A stretch of 64,000 bases of DNA, taken from the NCBI RefSeq assembly GCF_963662255.1, contig NW_026912117.1:46001-110000 (forward strand). Reading direction: 5' to 3'. Below, piece by piece: positions 36,594 through 48,100 of this stretch (the stretch's first letter is position 1; each line of letters starts with the position of its first letter). Source of the DNA: Cinclus cinclus (Eukaryota > Chordata > Aves > Passeriformes > Cinclidae). A program made the position numbers and the translations under genes. The notes under the pieces were generated by a model. That model was not told where the DNA came from and ran no database searches. It worked only from the letters and a program-made list of their open reading frames with translations.

Positions 36594-38147
36594 CTTGCCT
36601 GCAGCCCGTCCAGGGCTTTTGCCTACAAAAATTCCATAAGGACGAGGATTTCTCCCAGACCAAAGCTGCCCCCTCCTCCAAACCTGGCTGCCATCGGAGG
36701 CCCAAACACGCCCTACAAAATGACATCTGCCAAGTGGGCTCTTGAGTTTGGCTTCTTGGGGAAAAGTGCCTCCATTCGGAGTCAACTTGCCTGCAGCCCG
36801 TCCTGGGCTTTTGCCTACAAAAATTCCATAAGGACGAGGATTTCTCCCAGACCAAAGCTGCCCCCTCCTCCAAACCTGGCTGCCATCGGAGGCCCAAACG
36901 CGCCCTACAAAATGACATATGCCAAGTGGGCTCTTGAGTTTGGCTTCTTGGGGAAAAGTGCCTCCTTTCGGAGTCAACTTGCCTGCGGCCCATGCAGGGC
37001 TTTTGCCTACAAAAATTCCATAAGGACGAGGATTTCTCCCAGACCAAAGCTGCCCCCTCCTCCAAACCTGGCTGCCATCAGAGGCCCAAACGCGCCCTAC
37101 AAAATGACACCTGCCAAGTGGGCTCTTGAGTTTGGCTTCTTGGGGAAAAGTGCCTCCATTCGGAGTCAACTTGCCTGCGGCCCGTCCTGGGCTTTTGCCT
37201 ACAAAAATTCCATAAGGACGAGGATTTCTCCCAGACCAAAGCTGCCCCCTCCTCCAAACCTGGCTGCCATCGGAGGCCCAAACGCGCCCTACAAAATGAC
37301 ATCTGCATTGTGGGCTCTTGAGTTTGGCTTCTTGGGGAAAAGTGCCTCCTTTCAAAGCCAACATGCCTAACTTGCCTGCAGCCCGTCCAGGGCTTTTGCC
37401 TACAAAAATTCCATAAGGACGAGGATTTCTCCCAGACCAAAGCTGCCCCCTCCTCCTAACCTGGCTGCCATCAGAGGCCCAAACGCGCCCTACAAAATGA
37501 CATCTGCCAAGTGGGCTCTTGAGTTTGGCTTCTTGGGGAAAAGTGCCTCCATTCGGAGTCAACTTGCCTGCAGCCCGTCCTGGGCTTTTGCCTACAAAAA
37601 TTCCATAAGGACGAGGATTTCTCCCAGACCAAAGCTGCCCCCTCCTCCAAACCTGGCTGCCATCGGAGGCCCAAACGCGCCCTACAAAATGACATCTGCC
37701 AAGTGGGCTCTTGAGTTTGGCTTCTTGGGGAAAAGTGCCTCCTTTCGGAGTCAACTTGCCTGCGGCCCATGCAGGGCTTTTGCCTACAAAAATTCCATAA
37801 GGACGAGGATTTCTCCCAGACCAAAGCTGCCCCCTCCTCCAAACCTGGCTGCCATCAGAGGCCCAAACGCGCCCTACAAAATGACATCTGCCAAGTGGGC
37901 TCTTGAGTTTGGCTTCTTGGGGAAAAGTGCCTCCATTCGGAGTCAACTTGCCTGCAGCCCGTCCTGGGCTTTTGCCTACAAAAATTCCATAAGGACGAGG
38001 ATTTCTCCCAGACCAAAGCTGCCCCCTCCTCCAAACCTGGCTGCCATCGGAGGCCCAAACGCGCCCTACAAAATGACATCTGCATTGTGGGCTCTTGAGT
38101 TTGGCTTCTTGGGGAAAAGTGCCTCCTTTCAAAGCCAACATGCCTAA
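36594..38147. repeat. Tandem pair of 777-bp four-monomer repeats
   Basis: Two consecutive blocks of three 192-bp units and one 201-bp unit end at 37,370 and 38,147. They differ in variant content. The second matches the single 777-bp block at 17,012-17,788 and 27,283-28,059, whereas the first has no counterpart at that place in S1 or S2. The extra block explains the 777-bp shift in offset between S2 and S3 from 9,311 to 10,088. Confidence 0.82.
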
Positions 38148-38348
38148 CTTGCCTGCAGCCCGTCCAGGGCTTTTGCCTACAAAAATTCCATAAGGACGAG
38201 GATTTCTCCCAGACCAAAGCTGCCCCCTCCTCCAAACCTGGCTGCCATCGGAGGCCCAAACGCGCCCCACAAAATGACATCTGCATTGTGGGTTCTTGAG
38301 TTTGGCTTCTTGGGGAAAAGTGCCTCCTTTCAAAGCCAACATGCCTAA

Positions 38349-39171
38349 CTTGCCTGCCCCCTGTCCTGGGCTTTTGCCTCCAAAAATTCCATAAGGACGA
38401 GGATTTCTCCCAGACCAAAGCTGCCCCCTCCTCCAAACCTGGCTGCCATCGGAGGCCCAAACGTGCCCTACAAGCTGACATCTGCCAAGTGGGCTCTTGA
38501 GTTTGGCTTCTTGGGGAAAAGTGACTCCTTTCAAAACCAACTTGCCTGCGTCCCGTCCCGGGCTTTTGCTACAAAAATTCCATAAGGACGAGGATTTCTC
38601 CCAGACCAAAGCTGCCCCCTCCTCCTAACCTGGCTGCCATCGGAGGCCCAAACGCGCCCCACAAAATGACATCTGCCAAGTGGGCTCTTGAGTTTGGCTT
38701 CTTGGGGGAAAGTGCCTCCTTTCAAAGCCAACTTGCCTGCGGCCCATGCAGGGCTTTTGCTTAGAAAAATTCCACAAGCACGAGGATTTCTCCCAGATCA
38801 AAGCTGCCCCCTCCTCCAAACCTGGCTGCCATCGGAGGCCCAAACGCGCCCTACAAAATGACACCTGCCAAGTGTCCTCTTGAGTTTGGCTTCTTGGGGA
38901 AAAGTGCCTCCATTCGGAGTCACCTTGCCTGCAGCCCGTCCAGGGCTTTTGCCTACAAAAATTCCAGAAGGACGAGGATTTCTCCCTGATCAAAGCTGCC
39001 CCCTCCTCCAAACCTGGCTGCCATCGGAGGCCCAAACGCGCCCCACAAAATGACATCTGCCAAGTGGGCTCTTGAGTTTGGCTTCTTGGGGAAAAGTGCC
39101 TCCTTTCAAAGCCAACTTGCTTAACTTGCCTGCAGCCCTTCCTCGGCTTTTGCCTACAAAAATTCCATAAG
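38349..39171. repeat. Diverged-monomer island D3 (three monomers deleted)
   Basis: Starts at 38,396, 38,587, 38,779, 38,971 and 39,172 give lengths of 191, 192, 192 and 201 bp. Compared with D2, the units of 192, 200 and 190 bp (582 bp in all) are missing. The monomer at 38,587-38,778 begins like the D2 unit at 28,499 (tcttgggggaaagtgcc) and ends like the D2 unit at 29,081 (ttttgcttagaaaaattcc). The deletion junction therefore lies inside one monomer, at matching positions. Confidence 0.88.
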
Positions 39172-42100
39172 GACGAGGTTTTCTCCCAGAACAATGCTAC
39201 CCCCTCCTCCAAACCTGGCTGCCATCGGAGGCCCAAACACGCCCTACAAAATGACATCTGCCAAGTGGGCTCTTGAGTTTGGCTTCTTGGGGAAAAGTGC
39301 CTCCTTTCGGAGTCAACTTGCCTGCGGCCCGTCCTGGGCTTTTGCCTACAAAAATTCCATAAGGACGAGGATTTCTCCCAGACCAAAGCTGCCCCCTCCT
39401 CCAAACCTGGCTGCCATCAGAGGCCCAAACGCGCCCTACAAAATGACACCTGCCAAGTGGGCTCTTGAGTTTGGCTTCTTGGGGAAAAGTGCCTCCATTC
39501 GGAGTCAACTTGCCTGCGGCCCGTCCTGGGCTTTTGCCTACAAAAATTCCATAAGGACGAGGATTTCTCCCAGACCAAAGCTGCCCCCTCCTCCAAACCT
39601 GGCTGCCATCGGAGGCCCAAACGCGCCCTACAAAATGACATCTGCATTGTGGGTTCTTGAGTTTGGCTTCTTGGGGAAAAGTGCCTCCTTTCAAATCCAA
39701 CATGCCTAACTTGCCTGCAGCCCGTCCAGGGCTTTAGCCTACAAAAATTCCATAAGGACGAGGATTTCTCCCAGACCAAAGCTGCCCCCTCCTCCTAACC
39801 TGGCTGCCATCGGAGGCCCAAACACGCCCTACAAAATGACATCTGCCAAGTGGGCTCTTCAGTTTGGCTTCTTGGGTAAAAGTGCTTCCATTCAAAACCA
39901 ACTTGCCTGCATCCCGTCCTGGGCTTTTGCCTACAAAAATTCCATAAGGACGAGGATTTCTCCCAGACCAAAGCTGCCCCCTCCTCCAAACCTGGCTGCC
40001 ATCGGAGGCCCAAACGCGCCCTACAAAATGACATCTGCCAAGTGGGCTCTTGAGTTTGGCTTCTTGGGGAAAAGTGCCTCCTTTCGGAGTCAACTTGCCT
40101 GCGGCCCATGCAGGGCTTTTGCCTACAAAAATTCCATAAGGACGAGGATTTCTCCCAGACCAAAGCTGCCCCCTCCTCCAAACCTGGCTGCCATCGGAGG
40201 CCCAAACGCGCCCTACAAAATGACATATGCCAAGTGGGCTCTTGAGTTTGGCTTCTTGGGGAAAAGTGCCTCCTTTCGGAGTCAACTTGCCTGCGGCCCA
40301 TGCAGGGCTTTTGCCTACAAAAATTCCATAAGGACGAGGATTTCTCCCAGACCAAAGCTGCCCCCTCCTCCTAACCTGGCTGCCATCAGAGGCCCAAACG
40401 CGCCCTACAAAATGACACCTGCCAAGTGGGCTCTTGAGTTTGGCTTCTTGGGGAAAAGTGCCTCCTTTCGGAGTCAACTTGCCTGCGGCCCGTCCTGGGC
40501 TTTTGCCTACAAAAATTCCATAAGGACGAGGATTTCTCCCAGACCAAAGCTGCCCCCTCCTCCAAACCTGGCTGCCATCGGAGGCCCAAACGCGCCCTAC
40601 AAAATGACATATGCCAAGTGGGCTCTTGAGTTTGGCTTCTTGGGGAAAAGTGCCTCCTTTCGGAGTCAACTTGCCTGCGGCCCATGCAGGGCTTTTGCCT
40701 ACAAAAATTCCATAAGGACGAGGATTTCTCCCAGACCAAAGCTGCCCCCTCCTCCTAACCTGGCTGCCATCAGAGGCCCAAACGCGCCCTACAAAATGAC
40801 ACCTGCCAAGTGGGCTCTTGAGTTTGGCTTCTTGTGGAAAAGTGCCTCCATTCGGAGTCAACTTGCCTGCGGCCCGTCCTGGGCTTTTGCCTACAAAAAT
40901 TCCATAAGGACGAGGATTTCTCCCAGACCAAAGCTGCCCCCTCCTCCAAACCTGGCTGCCATCGGAGGCCCAAACGCGCCCTACAAAATGACACCTGCCA
41001 AGTGGGCTCTTGAGTTTGGCTTCTTGGGGAAAAGTGCCTCCTTTCAAAGCCAACATGCCTAACTTGCCTGCAGCCCGTCCAGGGCTTTTGCCTACAAAAA
41101 TTCCATAAGGACGAGGATTTCTCCCAGACCAAAGCTGCCCCCTCCTCCAAACCTGGCTGCCATCGGAGGCCGAAACGCGCCCTACAAAATGACATCTGCA
41201 TTGTGGGTTCTTGAGTTTGGCTTCTTGGGGAAAAGTGCCTCCATTCGGAGTCAACTTGCCTGCAGCCCGTCCTGGGCTTTTGCCTACAAAAATTCCATAA
41301 GGACGAGGATTTCTCCCAGACCAAAGCTGCCCCCTCCTCCAAACCTGGCTGCCATCGGAGGCCCAAACGCGCCCTACAAAATGACATCTGCCAAGTGGGC
41401 TCTTGAGTTTGGCTTCTTGGGGAAAAGTGCCTCCATTCGGAGTCAACTTGCCTGCAGCCCGTCCTGGGCTTTTGCCTACAAAAATTCCATAAGGACGAGG
41501 ATTTCTCCCAGACCAAAGCTGCCCCCTCCTCCAAACCTGGCTGCCATTGGAGGCCCAAACGCGCCCTACAAAATGACATCTGCCAAGTGGGCTCTTGAGT
41601 TTGGCTTCTTGGGGAAAAGTGCCTCCTTTCGGAGTCAACTTGCCTGCGGCCCATGCAGGGCTTTTTTCTACAAAAATTCCATAAGGACGAGGATTTCTCC
41701 CAGACCAAAGCTGCCCCCTCCTCCAAACCTGGCTGCCATCGGAGGCCCAAACGCGCCCTAGAAAATGACAACTGCCAAGTGGGCTCTTGAGTTTGGCTTC
41801 TTGGGGAAAAGTGCCTCCATTCGGAGTCAACTTGCCTGCGGCCCGTCCTGGGCTTTTGCCTACAAAAATTCCATAAGGACGAGGATTTCTCCCAGACCAA
41901 AGCTGCCCCCTCCTCCAAACCTGGCTGCCATCGGAGGCCCAAACGCGCCCTACAAAATGACATATGCCAAGTGGGCTCTTGAGTTTGGCTTCTTGGGGAA
42001 AAGTGCCTCCTTTCGGAGTCAACTTGCCTGCGGCCCATGCAGGGCTTTTGCCTACAAAAATTCCATAAGGACGAGGATTTCTCCCAGACCAAAGCTGCCC

Positions 42101-45100
42101 CCTCCTCCAAACCTGGCTGCCATCAGAGACCCAAACGCGCCCTACAAAATGACACCTGCCAAGGTGGCTCTTGAGTTTGGCTTCTTGGGGAAAAGTGCCT
42201 CCATTCGGAGTCAACTTGCCTGCAGCCCGTCCTGGGCTTTTGCCTACAAAAATTCCATAAGGACGAGGATTTCTCCCAGACCAAAGCTGCCCCCTCCTCC
42301 AAACCTGGCTGCCATCGGAGGCCCAAACGCGCCCTACAAAATGACATCTGCATTGTGGGTTCTTGAGTTTGGCTTCTTGGGGAAAAGTGCCTCCTTTCAA
42401 AGCCAACATGCCTAACTTGCCTGCAGCCCATGCAGGGCTTTTGCCTACAAAAATTCCATAAGGACGAGGATTTCTCCCAGACCAAAGCTGCCCCCTCCTC
42501 CTAACCTGGCTGCCATCAGAGGCCCAAACGCGCCCTACAAAATGACATCTGCCAAGTGGGCTCTTGAGTTTGGCTTCTTGGGGAAAAGTGCCTCCATTCG
42601 GAGTCAACTTGCCTGCAGCCCGTCCTGGGCTTTTGCCTACAAAAATTCCATAAGGACGAAGATTTCTCCCAGACCAAAGCTGCCCCCTCCTCCAAACCTG
42701 GCTGCCATCGGAGGCCCAAACGCGCCCTACAAAATGACATATGCCAAGTGGGCTCTTGAGTTTGGCTTCTTGGGGAAAAGTGCCTCCTTTCGGAGTCAAC
42801 TTGCCTGCGGCCCATGCAGGGCTTTTGCCTACAAAAATTCCATAAGGACGAGGATTTCTCCCAGACCAAAGCTGCCCCCTCCTCCAAACCTGGCTGCCAG
42901 CAGAGGCCCAAACGCGCCCTACAAAATGACACCTGCCAAGTGGGCTCTTGAGTTTGGCTTCTTGGGGAAAAGTGCCTCCATTCGGAGTCAGCTTTCCTGC
43001 GGCCAGTCCTGGGCTTTTGCCTACAAAAATTCCATAAGGACGAGGATTTCTCCCAGACCAAAGCTGCCCCCTCCTCCAAACCTGGCTGCCATCGGAGGCC
43101 CAAACGCGCCCTACAAAATGACATCTGCATTGTGGGTTCCTGAGTTTGGCTTCTTGGGGAAAAGTGCCTCCTTTCAAAGCCAACATGCCTAACTTGCCTG
43201 CAGCCCGTCCTGGGCTTTTGCCTACAAAATTTCCATAAGGACGAGGATTTCTCCCAGACCAAAGCTGCCCCCTCCTCCTAACCTGGCTGCCATCAGAGGC
43301 CCAAACGCGCCCTACAAAATGACATCTGCCAAGTGGGCTCTTGAGTTTGGCTTCTTGGGGAAAAGTGCCTCCTTTCGGAGTCAACTTGCCTGCAGCCCGT
43401 CCTGGGTTTTTGCCTACAAAAATTCCATAAGGACGAGGATTTCTCCCAGACCAAAGCTGCCCCCTCCTCCAAACCTGGCTGCCATCGGAGGCCCAAACGC
43501 GCCCTACAAAATGACATCTGCATTGTGGGTTCTTGAGTTTGGCTTCTTGGGGAAAAGTGCCTCCTTTCAAAGCCAACATGCCTAACTTGCCTGCAGCCCG
43601 TCCAGGTCTTTAGCCTACAAAAATTCCATAAGGACGAGGATTTCTCCCAGACCAAAGCTGCCCCCTCCTCCTAACCTGGCTGCCATCAGAGGCCCAAACG
43701 CGCCCTACAAAATGACATCTGCCAAGTGGGCTCTTGAGTTTGGCTTCTTGGGGAAAAGTGCCTCCTTTCGGAGTCAACTTGCCTGCAGCCCGTCCTGGGC
43801 TTTTGCCTACAAAAATTCCATAAGGACGAGGATTTCTCCCAGACCAAAGCTGCCCCCTCCTCCAAACCTGGCTGCCATCGGAGGCCCAAACACGCCCTAC
43901 AAAATGACACCTGCCAAGTGGGCTCTTGAGTTTGGCTTCTTGGGGAAAAGTGCCTCCATTCGGAGTCAACTTGCCTGCAGCCCGTCCTGGGCTTTTGCCT
44001 ACAAAAATTCCATAAGGACGAGGATTTCTCCCAGACCAAAGCTGCCCCCTCCTCCAAACCTGGCTGCCATCGGAGGCCCAAACGCGCCCTACAAAATGAC
44101 ATATGCCAAGTGGGCTCTTGAGTTTGGCTTCTTGGGGAAAAGTGCCTCCTTTCGGAGTCAACTTGCCTGCGGCCCATGCAGGGCTTTTGCCTACAAAAAT
44201 TCCATAAGGACGAGGATTTCTCCCAGACCAAAGCTGCCCCCTCCTCCAAACCTGGCTGCCATCAGAGGCCCAAACGCGCCCTACAAAATGACACCTGCCA
44301 AGTGGGCTCTTGAGTTTGGCTTCTTGGGGAAAAGTGCCTCCATTCGGAGTCAACTTGCCTGCGGCCCGTCCTGGGCTTTTGCCTACAAAAATTCCATAAG
44401 GACGAGGATTTCTCCCAGACCAAAGCTGCCCCCTCCTCCAAACCTGGCTGCCATCGGAGGCCCAAACGCGCCCTACAAAATGACATCTGCCAAGTGGGCT
44501 CTTGAGTTTGGCTTCTTGGGGAAAAGTGCCTCCTTTCAAAGCCAACATGCCTAACTTGCCTGCAGCCCGTCCAGGGCTTTTGCCTACAAAAATTCCATAA
44601 GGACGAGGATTTCTCCCAGACCAAAGCTGCCCCCTCCTCCTAACCTGGCTGCCATCAGAGGCCCAAACGCGCCCTACAAAATGACATCTGCCAAGTGGGC
44701 TCTTGAGTTTGGCTTCTTGGGGAAAAGTGCCTCCATTCGGAGTCAACTTGCCTGCAGCCCGTCCAGGGCTTTTGCCTACAAAAATTCCATAAGGACGAAG
44801 ATTTCTCCCAGACCAAAGCTGCCCCCTCCTCCAAACCTGGCTGCCATCGGAGGCCCAAACGCGCCCTACAAAATGACATATGCCAAGTGGGCTCTTGAGT
44901 TTGGCTTCTTGGGGAAAAGTGCCTCCTTTCGGAGTCAACTTGCCTGCAGCCCGTCCTGGGCTTTTGCCTACAAAAATTCCATAAGGACGAGGATTTCTCC
45001 CAGACCAAAGCTGCCCCCTCCTCCAAACCTGGCTGCCATCAGAGGCCCAAACGCGCCCTACAAAATGACATATGCCAAGTGGGCTCTTGAGTTTGGCTTC

Positions 45101-48100
45101 TTGGGGAAAAGTGCCTCCTTTCGGAGTCAACTTGCCTGCGGCCCATGCAGGGCTTTTGCCTACAAAAATTCCATAAGGACGAGGATTTCTCCCAGACCAA
45201 AGCTGCCCCCTCCTCCAAACCTGGCTGCCAGCAGAGGCCCAAACGCGCCCTACAAAATGACACCTGCCAAGTGGGCTCTTGAGTTTGGCTTCTTGGGGAA
45301 AAGTGCCTCCATTCGGAGTCAGCTTTCCTGCGGCCAGTCCTGGGCTTTTGCATACAAAAATTCCATAAGGACGAGGATTTCTCCCAGACCAAAGCTGCCC
45401 CCTCCTCCAAACCTGGCTGCCATCGGAGGCCCAAACGCGCCCTACAAAATGACATCTGCATTGTGGGTTCCTGAGTTTGGCTTCTTGGGGAAAAGTGCCT
45501 CCTTTCAAAGCCAACATGCCTAACTTGCCTGCAGCCCGTCCTGGGCTTTTGCCTACAAAATTTCCATAAGGACGAGGATTTCTCCCAGACCAAAGCTGCC
45601 CCCTCCTCCTAACCTGGCTGCCATCAGAGGCCCAAACGCGCCCTACAAAATGACATATGCCAAGTGGGCTCTTGAGTTTGGCTTCTTGGGGAAAAGTGCC
45701 TCCTTTCGGAGTCAACTTGCCTGCGGCCCATGCAGGGCTTTTGCCTACAAAAATTCCATAAGGACGAGGATTTCTCCCAGACCAAAGCTGCCCCCTCCTC
45801 CAAACCTGGCTGCCATCAGAGACCCAAACGCGCCCTACAAAATGACACCTGCCAAGGTGGCTCTTGAGTTTGGCTTCTTGGGGAAAAGTGCCTCCATTCG
45901 GAGTCAACTTGCCTGCAGCCCGTCCTGGGCTTTTGCCTACAAAAATTCCATAAGGACGAGGATTTCTCCCAGACCAAAGCTGCCCCCTCCTCCAAACCTG
46001 GCTGCCATCGGAGGCCCAAACGCGCCCTACAAAATGACATCTGCATTGTGGGTTCTTGAGTTTGGCTTCTTGGGGAAAAGTGCCTCCTTTCAAAGCCAAC
46101 ATGCCTAACTTGCCTGCAGCCCGTCCAGGGCTTTTGCCTACAAAAATTCCATAAGGACGAGGATTTCTCCCAGACCAAAGCTGCCCCCTCCTCCTAACCT
46201 GGCTGCCATCAGAGGCCCAAACGCGCCCTACAAAATGACATCTGCCAAGTGGGCTCTTGAGTTTGGCTTCTTGGGGAAAAGTGCCTCCATTCGGAGTCAA
46301 CTTGCCTGCAGCCCGTCCTGGGCTTTTGCCTACAAAAATTCCATAAGGACGAAGATTTCTCCCAGACCAAAGCTGCCCCCTCCTCCAAACCTGGCTGCCA
46401 TCGGAGGCCCAAACGCGCCCTACAAAATGACATATGCCAAGTGGGCTCTTGAGTTTGGCTTCTTGGGGAAAAGTGCCTCCTTTCGGAGTCAACTTGCCTG
46501 CGGCCCATGCAGGGCTTTTGCCTACAAAAATTCCATAAGGACGAGGATTTCTCCCAGACCAAAGCTGCCCCCTCCTCCAAACCTGGCTGCCAGCAGAGGC
46601 CCAAACGCGCCCTACAAAATGACACCTGCCAAGTGGGCTCTTGAGTTTGGCTTCTTGGGGAAAAGTGCCTCCATTCGGAGTCAGCTTTCCTGCGGCCAGT
46701 CCTGGGCTTTTGCATACAAAAATTCCATAAGGACGAGGATTTCTCCCAGACCAAAGCTGCCCCCTCCTCCAAACCTGGCTGCCATCGGAGGCCCAAACGC
46801 GCCCTACAAAATGACATCTGCATTGTGGGTTCCTGAGTTTGGCTTCTTGGGGAAAAGTGCCTCCTTTCAAAGCCAACATGCCTAACTTGCCTGCAGCCCG
46901 TCCTGGGCTTTTGCCTACAAAATTTCCATAAGGACGAGGATTTCTCCCAGACCAAAGCTGCCCCCTCCTCCTAACCTGGCTGCCATCAGAGGCCCAAACG
47001 CGCCCTACAAAATGACATCTGCCAAGTGGGCTCTTGAGTTTGGCTTCTTGGGGAAAAGTGCCTCCTTTCGGAGTCAACTTGCCTGCAGCCCGTCCTGGGT
47101 TTTTGCCTACAAAAATTCCATAAGGACGAGGATTTCTCCCAGACCAAAGCTGCCCCCTCCTCCAAACCTGGCTGCCATCGGAGGCCCAAACGCGCCCTAC
47201 AAAATGACATCTGCATTGTGGGTTCTTGAGTTTGGCTTCTTGGGGAAAAGTGCCTCCTTTCAAAGCCAACATGCCTAACTTGCCTGCAGCCCGTCCAGGT
47301 CTTTAGCCTACAAAAATTCCATAAGGACGAGGATTTCTCCCAGACCAAAGCTGCCCCCTCCTCCTAACCTGGCTGCCATCAGAGGCCCAAACGCGCCCTA
47401 CAAAATGACATCTGCCAAGTGGGCTCTTGAGTTTGGCTTCTTGGGGAAAAGTGCCTCCTTTCGGAGTCAACTTGCCTGCAGCCCGTCCTGGGCTTTTGCC
47501 TACAAAAATTCCATAAGGACGAGGATTTCTCCCAGACCAAAGCTGCCCCCTCCTCCAAACCTGGCTGCCATCGGAGGCCCAAACACGCCCTACAAAATGA
47601 CATCTGCCAAGTGGGCTCTTGAGTTTGGCTTCTTGGGGAAAAGTGCCTCCATTCGGAGTCAACTTGCCTGCAGCCCGTCCTGGGCTTTTGCCTACAAAAA
47701 TTCCATAAGGACGAGGATTTCTCCCAGACCAAAGCTGCCCCCTCCTCCAAACCTGGCTGCCATCGGAGGCCCAAACGCGCCCTACAAAATGACATATGCC
47801 AAGTGGGCTCTTGAGTTTGGCTTCTTGGGGAAAAGTGCCTCCTTTCGGAGTCAACTTGCCTGCGGCCCATGCAGGGCTTTTGCCTACAAAAATTCCATAA
47901 GGACGAGGATTTCTCCCAGACCAAAGCTGCCCCCTCCTCCAAACCTGGCTGCCATCAGAGGCCCAAACGCGCCCTACAAAATGACACCTGCCAAGTGGGC
48001 TCTTGAGTTTGGCTTCTTGGGGAAAAGTGCCTCCATTCGGAGTCAACTTGCCTGCGGCCCGTCCTGGGCTTTTGCCTACAAAAATTCCATAAGGACGAGG

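Larger units (their letters stand above)
29666..39171. repeat. Superunit copy S3 (9,506 bp)
   Basis: Starts and ends at the same rare gacgaggttttctcccagaa monomer (29,666 and 39,172). It shares with S4 a distinctive monomer containing cttcagtttggcttcttggg and ttccattcaaaacc (near 30,352 and 39,858, offset 9,506), which I did not find in S1 or S2. It also shares catcagagaccc with S4 where S1 and S2 have catcagaggccc. S3 and S4 therefore look like the closest pair. It ends in the shortened island D3. Confidence 0.85.
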
